From: Armatimonadota bacterium | GTDB lineage: Bacteria > Armatimonadota > Fimbriimonadia > Fimbriimonadales > Fimbriimonadaceae | NCBI GenBank assembly: GCA_018268375.1 | Contig: JAFDWS010000001.1 | Location: 1-64,000, forward strand | Length of the DNA: 64,000 bases | Direction: 5' to 3' | Part shown: positions 53,117-62,032 of the stretch, piece after piece | Layout: each line of letters opens with the position of its first letter | How positions within the stretch are numbered: position 1 is the stretch's first letter | Made by a program: the position numbers and the translations under genes | Notes under the pieces: model-generated | Seen by the model: the letters and a program-made list of their open reading frames with translations, nothing else | What the model was told of the DNA's origin: nothing | Databases searched by the model: none

Positions 53117-54049
53117 GTGTTCCGAAGGGGGCCCTCGCGGACCGTACAAATGCTCCTGTGGAATCTCGACACCGACGAGGTGACGCCCGGCCAGTGGGTC
53201 ACGTCCAGAGTCCACACTGACTGGTGCGACGTCTCACCGAACGGACGGTATCTCGTGTCCCTGTTAGCTGACTACAGCGACCGGCACGCCCGAAAGGTTG
53301 AGCGGAACCATGGCTTGAGCGACCGTTGGGCCGTCACCAACTGGACGACGATCAGCCGGCCCCCGTACTTCACGGCGCTCGCGGTTTGGTTTGGAGGAAG
53401 CTACGCCGGAGGAGGGGGCTGGTGGGACGACGACGAGACCTTGCGCTTCTACGGCTTTTCTCGCGAATGGAAAGAGGTCAGGCCCGCAGGCCGAATAAGG
53501 GTCAAACCTGATGGCTTTTTCGGCGTACCGGATCCGATCGGACAACGGTTGGAACGGAAGGGATGGCTGCCGTATTCCCGGTTTCAAGCTCAGGTGTCGG
53601 CGCCTGGTATGTCTCTGCTAGAAGCCGCCAAGGAGCTCTATGCCATTGCATCTGGGGACGCTCGAGATAGGCGAGAAGCGATCGGGCGACTCTTGGTCAG
53701 ATCCATTATTCCCAAGCTTGAGATGCTGAAGCCAGGAGCCTTGGAAAAGTCATTTTCGGGAGGTGCCGTGCATTACGTAAAAGTTGTGACGAAGAGGAAC
53801 ATGTGGCCGGTCTTCGAAAGTTCTTGGCGCATAGTTGACACGGAGGGGGACATTGTCCGTGAGTGGCGCGACAAAAGCGCTCGACCGCAGTTTCTTGAGG
53901 TCGATCACAGGGGCCGTGTCGTTTTCGGTGACGAAGGTTGCCTTTGGGCATGGGAGGACTGTCCAAAAGGCAAGCCGAAACTCGTGGCCGATTTGCGCGA
54001 GAACAGATTCTCGAACGTTCCGCCTCCTCCCTGGGCTTTGGAGTGGTAA
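53117..54049 (+). CDS. Hypothetical protein of a widespread family
   Basis: At least 310 residues. The motifs GPSRTVQMLLWNLDTDEVTPGQW, CDVSPNGRYLVSLLA, WTTISRPPYFTALAVWF and GGGGWWDDDETLRFYGF recall a common family of uncharacterised bacterial proteins with beta-propeller-like strands. The frame stays open upstream and reads family-like sequence (IDAILAQGANVAVVFRRGP) back to a CTG at 53054, but no ATG, GTG or TTG precedes 53117, so the true start may be non-standard. It is the first chromosomal gene right of the prophage. Confidence 0.65.
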   Translation: MFRRGPSRTVQMLLWNLDTDEVTPGQWVTSRVHTDWCDVSPNGRYLVSLLADYSDRHARKVERNHGLSDRWAVTNWTTISRPPYFTALAVWFGGSYAGGGGWWDDDETLRFYGFSREWKEVRPAGRIRVKPDGFFGVPDPIGQRLERKGWLPYSRFQAQVSAPGMSLLEAAKELYAIASGDARDRREAIGRLLVRSIIPKLEMLKPGALEKSFSGGAVHYVKVVTKRNMWPVFESSWRIVDTEGDIVREWRDKSARPQFLEVDHRGRVVFGDEGCLWAWEDCPKGKPKLVADLRENRFSNVPPPPWALEW

Positions 54050-54137
54050 CTCGTGTTCGGTGAAGCCAACTTCATATCGGTACTCCAGTTTTCCACATCC
54101 CGATCGCGTGTTCATCGGACTCTTCAATCTACAAGCC

Positions 54138-54166
54138 TTGACAATGATTAAAAGGCTTAGTAATAT
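54138..54166 (+). promoter_or_regulatory. Near-consensus sigma-70 promoter
   Basis: TTGACA (54138-54143, 6/6) and TAATAT (54161-54166, 4/6) are separated by 17 bp. Transcription would begin near 54173, 17 bases before the ATG at 54190. This is the clearest promoter in the window and fixes the start of the secretin-like gene. Confidence 0.75.
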
Positions 54167-54189
54167 GCACCGTGCAAGGTATTTGTACA

Positions 54190-57100
54190 ATGGTGGAAAA
54201 GAGGGCGCCCCAATCCGTATCGGTCTTAGTCGCTTGCGTGATCGCAGTGACGGTCGGTGCCACAGCGTTGCAAAGGCCGTTTGACGACGTCGATGACGCC
54301 ATGAAGCCTGTCGCGAACGTTGCCGACCATGTCACGAACTACCAAAGCAAGAGTCCTGCGCTTGTAGCCGACCAAGGTCTCATCAAAGCGCTGAAGGAGA
54401 CCCCTCCGGAGAATCCGAACCTAGCTAAGTCGTACAAAGACTTCATTGACAAGCTGAAGACAAAGGTCGGCCCTGACTTGCAGGCATGGAGAGAAGCTTA
54501 CGATGCAATCAATGCCGATAAGGCTTTGGTCGCAACAGCCAAAGGGAAGGTCGATGCCATGCCTGACGGGGAGAAGGTGAAGGCAGCAAAGGCTAAGTTG
54601 ACCGAACTTGCCGCTAGCCTGGATACAAACTTGAAGGCGACGGGGATCGCGAGCGACACTGCGAGCGCCCTTGCGGGAGCCTTGACTTCATGGGCCACGC
54701 GTGCGGATAGTTGCAAAGCGCTGTGCAAAGACATTGGCTCAGTAAAGGGCGATGCCGAGCTGACAAGCATCCTTGACGCACTGCCACTGGGCCTGCCCAA
54801 CCTTGCCACCGCCCTGGCTTTCGACGCCGCTTACTCCTCAACGGTGCCCAGTTTCGCAGGGGAAGCGGAGAAGGCGATCAAGTGCATTGGATCCGGGTTG
54901 CAAGACACTCCCCTTGATGCTTTGGCGAAAGGAAAGAAGGCGGCCGACGACGCCCGTTCTAGCCTCCAAGGAACGACAACCCCTGTCGTTGCCAACCTGG
55001 GGCCCTGGCTCAAGAAAGTGGCAGGGGCTTTGAACGAAAACGTGCAGGGCTTGCAAAGCAAGTTGCCGGACTATGAGAAGGATCCCCGTAAGTTCCGCGT
55101 GACAGCCGTGACGATGAGGAGCACCTTGACGAACTTGGCGGGAGCCGTCGACAACGTCCTTGTCGGTTGGGAGGCCGTTAAAGGACAGCTAGAGGACAGC
55201 TCTCTCAAGGGCCTTGCAGGCCAGTTGCTTGAGAAGAACGGAGCACTGAGAGACTTGCTGCTGGTGCTCGATGACGTTTTGAAGGGCAACGTGAAGGACT
55301 TTGTCGCCAGACGAGTCGAGCTCTACTACTTCCGGGACGTGCAGCGGATCATGGCGGTCCTTGCGCCAGGCGTCAAGCCGGTCTCTTTCAAAAGCCCTGC
55401 GGACCTGCCGACCCAGGATCGGAACATCGGGGAAGCTGCCTACCAATTGGCGGATGCACGGGCAGAACTCGCCGACGCCCAAGCCGAGGTGATCACGTTG
55501 ACCGGGCAACTGGCAAAGGCGCAAGCCGACTCCAAGGCTGCCGATGCTCAAGTCGAGCGGTACAAGGACCAGCTCAGAGAGTCCGAATTGGAGTCCATGC
55601 GCTTGGACGAGTTGATCCGGCGGAAGACGGCCGAGAAGACGGCGCTCGAGACGCCGGCCACAGACCCGGAGGAGGACAAGGCTCGGAAGAAGAAGCTCGA
55701 GCAGGCGACCAAGGAGCTGGACGAACTCAATTACCAGAAAGCCGTCCATGCCAAGAAGCAGGAGTACATGCGTACCGATTCTCAGGCAGCAACGACGGCG
55801 GCCACGGAGGCGGGGACTTCGGTCTCGGACATAAGAACAAGCCTGACGACGGCCAAGGCTGACCTTGAGACCAAGCAAGCGGCGGTGAGCACGATTCGAA
55901 GGAACATGTACTCATCCGCGTTCAACGCCAGCACTGCCTTTGCCGACATCGAGGCGAACCAACCGATTTTTGTCGTCTTCGGCAATCCTCTGGCTGGCGA
56001 TCCTCTGAAGCGGGTCGATGTCTATGGGTTGCCGGACAAGGGCGTGCTCGTTTTGCGCGGCAATCCGAAAGACGTGGACGTGGTCTGTGGGGCACTTGAG
56101 GAGTTGGACAAGCCAACTCCCCAGGCGAGGCTTGGATTGTGGACGCTGCAAGTCGATGTCGTGCAGGATGCCCGTCACAAGCGGGACTTGAGCAAGGCGA
56201 TGAGGCTGGTCGAGGAGAAGCTCAGCTCAATTCGACACGCTACCACCGCAGTCAATCAGGCGCTTGCGCAGGCTGTGAACGAAGAGGTGACCAGGGTCGG
56301 CACTCTAGCAACGTCCGACTATAGCGAAATTACGAACATCGCTTGGGAGAGCCGAGGTTCAGAAGGAATGCTGGCGATGGCGGCCGACATCTGGATCGAC
56401 GTTTACCCGCGGCTTGCAAGAGCAAGGTTCTTTGCCCCAGCAGTTACGGACGCGCTCGGCTTCAATCAAGAAAAGCTGCAGAAGGATTTGACCAAAGCTG
56501 AGTGCATGCTGAAACTGCTGAGAAACACACCGCAAGCGGAAATCGCGAGCGTGGCAGGCGGGCGAGACGCTCAACTTTGGCTCGCGGAACAGATCAGGAG
56601 GTTACTCGCCCTGCAGATGTACCTTCGGGCTCTTCCAGATCCCAGTCGGAACACCACTCTAGGCGAGTCAGTCATGCTCTTAACTCTGGCCAACAGAGAA
56701 TCTCAAGAAAGGATTTGGGACTCCTTCTGTACGAAGGTTCAAGGATCCAAAGAGTTTGCAGAAGCGCAAAAGGACAAAGGCGGCCAGTTCATGCCAAATC
56801 TCCGGTCCGCGCTCGGCCTTCCAGAAGCACAGTGCAACTGCTCTTCAAAGAAGTACGCCTGCAACGACTTAGCCGACTTAAACTATCGCCCGGGGCAACG
56901 GGAGATTGTCGAAGCTATCCAGCGCGCAGCCATTCCAAAGCTCTGGAGCTGGCTGGATGCCCGGTCAGACTACGTCGTCACTGTCGCGCACGAAGACGCC
57001 CCCTGCGTCGGCGACACGCCTCCTCGATCAAGGAACGTGCTGCTTGGGTTCGTTGCTGACGTCGATGGCTTTGTCCAACTGTTCTATCGGGCGTTTCATT

Positions 57101-58158
57101 ACTATCCCGACTCAAGGGAACCCTCGATCAAGGTGAACGACGTTTCGAGCCTCTTGCTCTCGCAGTGTGTCGATGACCGCTACCTTGAACAATTGACTCA
57201 GGTTCGAAGCTTCATTGACGCCATCAAGACCGCGCGCTTAAGCTTTGCGCCCGAAGAAACACACAGTCGAGTGTCCGCCGCAGACGAGTTGCTGAAGACC
57301 TACGTTCAGGCCATTGAGGACGATCTCGATGAACTGGTGGTACGAGATGAGGTCTACGGGATCCGTCAGATCTTCGACGACGCCCACATGAACGTGGGGA
57401 TCCTGAATCGAACCTACATCCTCGCCACGAACCGGCGAGGGGCCCGTGTCGACGTGGGAGCCAGTGCAGCGGTGGACCTTGGGCACAAGCAAGACGTCCT
57501 TGCGGCCACGCAGCAAGCCATCGGCCTGCTCGGCTCCGCCCAGGGACAGACATTGCTTGGTTTCGTCGGCGGATTGAAACCTGAGCAGCAGCCAACGCCG
57601 GAGCTCTACGGAATCGGCACGGGTGGCATTTTCGAAGTTCGCCCAATCTTCGAAGCCTCCGGTCAGGCAGTGCGCTTTGACTTCAACTACTATTCGAACA
57701 CGATCGTGAACGACGCCATCGGCAGCACGAACCCTGCGCTTCCCCGAGTCGAACGGCACGTGATCAACACGGAAGTACAACTGAGCAACCTCGAACTGCG
57801 AGAGATCTCCCGATTCGAGTCGAACTCGAAGCTCGGCGTTCCAGAGCAAAAGTGGGGCGGCATCCCGATCCTCAAGGACATCCCGTTCCTCAGCGAAGTG
57901 CCGATCATCGGCTGGTTTTCCCGAACCGGCGGCCGAGCGGCGACCGCACAGTTCAGTTTGATCCTCGGCCAGTCAGTGACTTATCCCACCATTGTCGACA
58001 TGGTGCAACTGCTGAGTAACCGTCCTCCGACGGTGAGCCGGGAAGAGACTGGCACCAATCCGCCGGAGGAGCCAGCACAAGCCCCGCTGAAGGACGACCA
58101 CAAGCCGAAGGACGACCACAAGCCGAAGGACGAGCACAAACGGAGGAGAGGAGCTTAG
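54190..58158 (+). CDS. Large coiled-coil secretin-like outer-membrane protein
   Basis: A 1322-residue exported protein (signal peptide within MVEKRAPQSVSVLVACVIAVTVGATAL). Residues 20-390 are helical; 410-580 are coiled coil (AYQLADARAELADAQAEVITLTGQLAKAQADSKA...). An N1-like secretin domain follows (GVLVLRGNPKDVDVVCGALEELDKPTP, about 620-650), then another helical part, and a secretin-type C-terminus (about 1060-1280: TEVQLSNLELREISRFES, GIPILKDIPFLSEVPIIGWFS). The end has tandem DDHKPK repeats. Secretins form gated outer-membrane rings; no other secretion genes are nearby. The start at 54190 is fixed by the promoter upstream. Confidence 0.75.
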   Translation: MVEKRAPQSVSVLVACVIAVTVGATALQRPFDDVDDAMKPVANVADHVTNYQSKSPALVADQGLIKALKETPPENPNLAKSYKDFIDKLKTKVGPDLQAWREAYDAINADKALVATAKGKVDAMPDGEKVKAAKAKLTELAASLDTNLKATGIASDTASALAGALTSWATRADSCKALCKDIGSVKGDAELTSILDALPLGLPNLATALAFDAAYSSTVPSFAGEAEKAIKCIGSGLQDTPLDALAKGKKAADDARSSLQGTTTPVVANLGPWLKKVAGALNENVQGLQSKLPDYEKDPRKFRVTAVTMRSTLTNLAGAVDNVLVGWEAVKGQLEDSSLKGLAGQLLEKNGALRDLLLVLDDVLKGNVKDFVARRVELYYFRDVQRIMAVLAPGVKPVSFKSPADLPTQDRNIGEAAYQLADARAELADAQAEVITLTGQLAKAQADSKAADAQVERYKDQLRESELESMRLDELIRRKTAEKTALETPATDPEEDKARKKKLEQATKELDELNYQKAVHAKKQEYMRTDSQAATTAATEAGTSVSDIRTSLTTAKADLETKQAAVSTIRRNMYSSAFNASTAFADIEANQPIFVVFGNPLAGDPLKRVDVYGLPDKGVLVLRGNPKDVDVVCGALEELDKPTPQARLGLWTLQVDVVQDARHKRDLSKAMRLVEEKLSSIRHATTAVNQALAQAVNEEVTRVGTLATSDYSEITNIAWESRGSEGMLAMAADIWIDVYPRLARARFFAPAVTDALGFNQEKLQKDLTKAECMLKLLRNTPQAEIASVAGGRDAQLWLAEQIRRLLALQMYLRALPDPSRNTTLGESVMLLTLANRESQERIWDSFCTKVQGSKEFAEAQKDKGGQFMPNLRSALGLPEAQCNCSSKKYACNDLADLNYRPGQREIVEAIQRAAIPKLWSWLDARSDYVVTVAHEDAPCVGDTPPRSRNVLLGFVADVDGFVQLFYRAFHYYPDSREPSIKVNDVSSLLLSQCVDDRYLEQLTQVRSFIDAIKTARLSFAPEETHSRVSAADELLKTYVQAIEDDLDELVVRDEVYGIRQIFDDAHMNVGILNRTYILATNRRGARVDVGASAAVDLGHKQDVLAATQQAIGLLGSAQGQTLLGFVGGLKPEQQPTPELYGIGTGGIFEVRPIFEASGQAVRFDFNYYSNTIVNDAIGSTNPALPRVERHVINTEVQLSNLELREISRFESNSKLGVPEQKWGGIPILKDIPFLSEVPIIGWFSRTGGRAATAQFSLILGQSVTYPTIVDMVQLLSNRPPTVSREETGTNPPEEPAQAPLKDDHKPKDDHKPKDEHKRRRGA

Positions 58159-60503
58159 CGCTCCTGGACCGGGTTCTTCCAGCGGGCCCACTTGATGACA
58201 GCGAGGACGCTCGTGCGGTCGTCTGTCCAGGTCTGAAAGCCCGGCGGGACTTCGTCCACGCCCCAGCCCGGGGCACCGAGCATGCCGCCGAGGTCTTCCT
58301 TCCTACGAACGGAGACAGTCCAATCGCTCGGTGTCTTGCCGGGGTGGAGGCTCTGATTGTCGTCCTCGTCAAACCGCCGCTCTTCGTAAAGCCCCAAGTC
58401 GCGGGCGATCGATGCTACGACCGGCTGTAGGGTCATGTACCGGTTCGAAATGTGGACAACGAGCATGCCACCGGGCTTGAGGCGTGAAAGGTAGACCTCG
58501 AAAGCTTCCTTCGTAATCAGGTGGACAGGGACAGAGTCAGAACTGTAGGCGTCCATGATGAGGAGGTCGAACATCTCCTTTGAGCGAGACAGGTTGAGAC
58601 GCGCGTCACCCAGTTCGACCTTCCATTTACACGTGGCGTTGCTGAGATACGTGAAGTACTTCGGATCGCTGGCGACTTTGACGACGTCAGGGTCGATCTC
58701 AAAGATCGTCCACTCTTGGGCGGGCTTGCCATAGGACAGGATGGTTCCTATGCCCAACCCAGTGAGCCCGACCTTGGCGTTGGTCGGCAGGCGTCGCTTG
58801 AGAAAGACATCGCCCACAGGCCCGCTCGGATCGTAGTACGAGATAGCCAGGCCTCGGAACGCGGGGTTAGTGAACTGCTGGCCGTGCAGCGTCGTGCCGT
58901 GACCCAAGGTGCGGGTCGTGCCGTTGTCGCGGACGATCAGAGTTCCGAAGAAGCTGCGCGATTGGTAGGTGCGACTGGTGGCGACGGGCCCGAAGAAGAG
59001 GGGAAGGAAACCGAGCCCAGCAGTGGCCGTCGCAAACATAGACGGGCGGCCGTAGGACAGGAGAGCAGCCATACCAGCGAGCCACATCGCCTGCCAGGCG
59101 AGATGCTCTTGCCAGTGATTGGCGGACTTGAGCCAAACGAGACCGAGAATGCCGGCAGCGAGCGCGGCCACGACGAAAATGCTGTCGACGACCCGTGGCT
59201 TTGACTTGGGAACCAAGGAAGCAACGGCGAACAGGGCGAGGGGATAGAGATACCAGGCGGTTTTTTGGACAGATTCCGGTGCTCCTTGCGACTGGGTCAG
59301 CAGCATCAGTCCAATGCCCGCAACAGTTGTGACACCAAGCCACAACCAGCGGACTGCGGGAACCGCCTCATGGTCACTCTTGCGGATGAGGAAGGCGCAA
59401 AGGACGAGGGCTATCGGGTACTCGAGGACCTGCTTGAAGACCAAGGGTGCGACCAGACCGCAGAAGAGGCCGCCCAGGACGCCACCGACCGAGATCCAAA
59501 GGAAGTAGTCCGTGAGCTTGGCGGGCGATGGCTTGTCCTTGGCAAGTTCGCCGTGGCAGAAGAGTGAGCAAACGAACAGCCCAAGGACTCCGGCAAGTGA
59601 GGGGAGCCACTTTGGGTCGCGCCACTGCCCGATGGTCGCGACGATTGCCCAGACCAGGACTGCGGGAAAAACGACAATCACCCAACGGTGGATCGATGGG
59701 CCTTTACCTGAGAAGGCGATGATGAACGTGAGGAGGTAGATGGCGAGGGGCCCCACCCACAACAAAGGCACGGCGGCGATTTCGGTCGTGATGTAAGTTG
59801 TGACGCCCATCAGCAGCGCCGAAGGGACGAAGGCTAGGAGCACCCAGCGTCCGATGCGCCCGGCACTGACGACCTCTGCGTCTGGGCTGTCAGTTGATGG
59901 CTCGGGCCGCGTCCCTCTTTGTGCGTTGAACGCACATGCCGCCACGAGAACGACGGTCGCGATATATCCGGCCGTCCAGACGGTGCCTTGCTGGCGCAGG
60001 GTCAGGAACCGCTCGACAACCGTGGGATAACCGATGAGTGCGAGCAAGCTGCCGATGTTGCTGGCCGCATAGAGAAAGTATGGGTTCGACGCTTGGGGAT
60101 GACCGGTCGCGCTGAACCACCTTTGAAGCAAGGGGCTCGTGGTCGAGACTGCGAAGAAGGGCAGCCCCACGCCAAGTGCAAGGATTCCGAGGAGCCAAAA
60201 GACCGGCGACCCTGTTGTGGGCGGCTCGGACATCAGTCGGATCTGGATGGGCAGGGAGGCCAGGACGAGCAAGAGTAGGGCCACGTGCGCCCAGACCCAC
60301 TTCGTTCCAATTGTTCGAGAGGCAATCTTATGCGAGTACCAATAGCCGAGCAAGAGGGTGCCTTGGTAGAAGACGAGGGCGGTGTTCCAAACCGCAGGGG
60401 AGCCGCCCAAGTAAGGGAGCGCCATCCGGGCGAACATGGGCTGGACAAGGAAAAGCAAAAACGCGCTGGTCAAGATCGCCAGGACAAAGACCGCCTTCGA
60501 CAC
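58155..60503 (-). CDS. Membrane-fused spermidine-synthase-like protein
   Basis: A 782-residue protein with about 14 hydrophobic helices in residues 1-480 (e.g. FVLAILTSAFLLFLVQPMFARM) followed by a spermidine-synthase-like methyltransferase fold (about 560-730). The nucleotide-binding-type segment FEIDPDVVKVA and the motif LLIMDAYSSDSVPVHLITKEAFEVYLSRLKPGGMLVVH are characteristic. Fused proteins of this type are widespread but their substrate is unknown. GTG start. The stop overlaps that of the secretin-like gene in TTAG. Confidence 0.85.
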   Translation of the reverse strand: MSKAVFVLAILTSAFLLFLVQPMFARMALPYLGGSPAVWNTALVFYQGTLLLGYWYSHKIASRTIGTKWVWAHVALLLLVLASLPIQIRLMSEPPTTGSPVFWLLGILALGVGLPFFAVSTTSPLLQRWFSATGHPQASNPYFLYAASNIGSLLALIGYPTVVERFLTLRQQGTVWTAGYIATVVLVAACAFNAQRGTRPEPSTDSPDAEVVSAGRIGRWVLLAFVPSALLMGVTTYITTEIAAVPLLWVGPLAIYLLTFIIAFSGKGPSIHRWVIVVFPAVLVWAIVATIGQWRDPKWLPSLAGVLGLFVCSLFCHGELAKDKPSPAKLTDYFLWISVGGVLGGLFCGLVAPLVFKQVLEYPIALVLCAFLIRKSDHEAVPAVRWLWLGVTTVAGIGLMLLTQSQGAPESVQKTAWYLYPLALFAVASLVPKSKPRVVDSIFVVAALAAGILGLVWLKSANHWQEHLAWQAMWLAGMAALLSYGRPSMFATATAGLGFLPLFFGPVATSRTYQSRSFFGTLIVRDNGTTRTLGHGTTLHGQQFTNPAFRGLAISYYDPSGPVGDVFLKRRLPTNAKVGLTGLGIGTILSYGKPAQEWTIFEIDPDVVKVASDPKYFTYLSNATCKWKVELGDARLNLSRSKEMFDLLIMDAYSSDSVPVHLITKEAFEVYLSRLKPGGMLVVHISNRYMTLQPVVASIARDLGLYEERRFDEDDNQSLHPGKTPSDWTVSVRRKEDLGGMLGAPGWGVDEVPPGFQTWTDDRTSVLAVIKWARWKNPVQER

Positions 60504-60601
60504 CGAGGGGGATTCTAGACCAAGGCGGGCCCATGGTTGATACGGTATGGATGGCTAATCTTGGCGAAATCCAAGCGACTGCGGCAGTAGAATCAGCACC
60601 C

Positions 60602-62032
60602 ATGAGTGAAGAGGCCAAGACCGAGGTCGAGAAGAAGCCAAAGGAAATGACCGAAGAGACGCCGGTCGTCACTTCGCACGACTCTGGGGGCTTGAAGTAC
60701 ACGGTCACAACCGGACGCATGCCCTTGAAGAACGAGGACGACGAAATCGTCGCCCAAATGTTTTACATGGCGTACACGCTCGACGGCGCAAAGGGAGAGA
60801 GGCCGCTCATGTTTTCCTTCAACGGGGGCCCCGGGTCACCCTCTGTATGGTTGCACCTCGGTGCCCTGGGTCCGAAGCGCGTGCAGATGCAAGACGACGG
60901 CAGCCTCCCTGAACCTCCTTACCGCCTCGTAGACAACGAAGCCAACTGGCTTGAGTTCACTGACCTTGTCTTCATCGACCCGATCGGAACCGGTTTCAGC
61001 CGTGCGAGAAGCGAGGCCGAGGCAGAGAAGTACTGGGGCGTGAAGGGCGACATCGAGAGCGTCGGCGAATTCATTCGGCTTTATTTGACGAGAAACGGCA
61101 GGTGGGACAGTCCGCTCTACCTCGTCGGAGAGAGCTATGGCACCACGCGCGCCGCAGGCTTGGCCGGCCATCTTGTCGAGCGTGGAATCGGATTTAGTGG
61201 CATTGTCCTCGTCTCGTCGATCCTTAACTTCCAGACTGCCCGGTTCAACAAAGGGAACGACCTTCCTTATGTGCTCTTCCTGCCGACGTACACGGCGGCT
61301 GCCTTCTACCACGGCAAGCTCGTTGGAGACCTCAGGGAAAACCTCGCCACAACGTTGCAGCGTGCTCGGGAGTTCGCGGGCGGAGCCTATGCCACGGCCC
61401 TTGCCGCGGGAGACCGGCTCGACCACGAAGGCAAGCAACAGACGCTGGACGAGCTTGCGCGGCTCACGGGCCTGTCGCACAAGTTCCTCGAGCTTTGCGA
61501 CATGCGGATCAATATTCAGGCCTTCTGCAAAGAACTGCTCAGGAACGAGCGGAGGACGGTCGGTCGGCTCGACAGCAGGATCAAGGGAATCGACGACTGG
61601 TCGAAGGGGTACAGCGAAGTCCCTGGACACGATCCGAGTATGTCGATGCTGATGCCACCCTACACGGCAACGTTCAACCAATACGTAAGGCAGCAATTGG
61701 GCTACGAAACCGACCTTGCGTACGAAATTTTCAAGGGTGTGAAGAAGCCTTGGGACTGGGGCTCGGCTGGAGACGGGCATCCCGACACGAGCGAGGCGCT
61801 TCGGGCGGCGATGGCCAAGAACCCTTACATGAAGATCTTCGTGGCGAGCGGATACTACGACCTCGCTACGCCGTTCTATGCGACGGAGTACACGATTGCC
61901 CACATGGGGATCGACCCCGAACTACGGGGGAACATCACGACGCGCGAGTACGAAGCCGGGCACATGATGTACGTTCATGTGCCGTCGCTTCGAACACTAA
62001 GAGACGATGTCCGCGGGTTCGTAGCGGGTTAG
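60602..62032 (+). CDS. S10-family serine carboxypeptidase
   Basis: A 476-residue alpha/beta hydrolase of peptidase family S10, which removes C-terminal residues. FSFNGGPGSPSVW, GFSRARSEAEAE, the nucleophile motif VGESYG (S178), the Asp region ASGYYDLATPF and the His in YEAGHMMY form a complete active site. Start at ATG 60602 gives MSEEAKTEVEKKPKE, as in relatives; ATG codons at 60532 and 60551 could extend it. There is no signal peptide, so location is uncertain. Its last 36 bp overlap the convergent DUF2779 gene. Confidence 0.9.
   Translation: MSEEAKTEVEKKPKEMTEETPVVTSHDSGGLKYTVTTGRMPLKNEDDEIVAQMFYMAYTLDGAKGERPLMFSFNGGPGSPSVWLHLGALGPKRVQMQDDGSLPEPPYRLVDNEANWLEFTDLVFIDPIGTGFSRARSEAEAEKYWGVKGDIESVGEFIRLYLTRNGRWDSPLYLVGESYGTTRAAGLAGHLVERGIGFSGIVLVSSILNFQTARFNKGNDLPYVLFLPTYTAAAFYHGKLVGDLRENLATTLQRAREFAGGAYATALAAGDRLDHEGKQQTLDELARLTGLSHKFLELCDMRINIQAFCKELLRNERRTVGRLDSRIKGIDDWSKGYSEVPGHDPSMSMLMPPYTATFNQYVRQQLGYETDLAYEIFKGVKKPWDWGSAGDGHPDTSEALRAAMAKNPYMKIFVASGYYDLATPFYATEYTIAHMGIDPELRGNITTREYEAGHMMYVHVPSLRTLRDDVRGFVAG

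Noticed and set aside
54172..54189. ATG at 54172 as start of the secretin-like gene
   Set aside because: It falls at the predicted transcription start of the near-consensus promoter; ATG 54190 gives a proper signal peptide.
58081..58140. Tandem DDHKPK codons as a mobile or CRISPR-like repeat
   Set aside because: It is a short in-frame coding repeat at the C-terminus of the secretin-like protein.
60836..61903. 355-codon minus frame opposite the S10 carboxypeptidase
   Set aside because: It mirrors the real gene; the S10 active-site motifs fix the coding strand.
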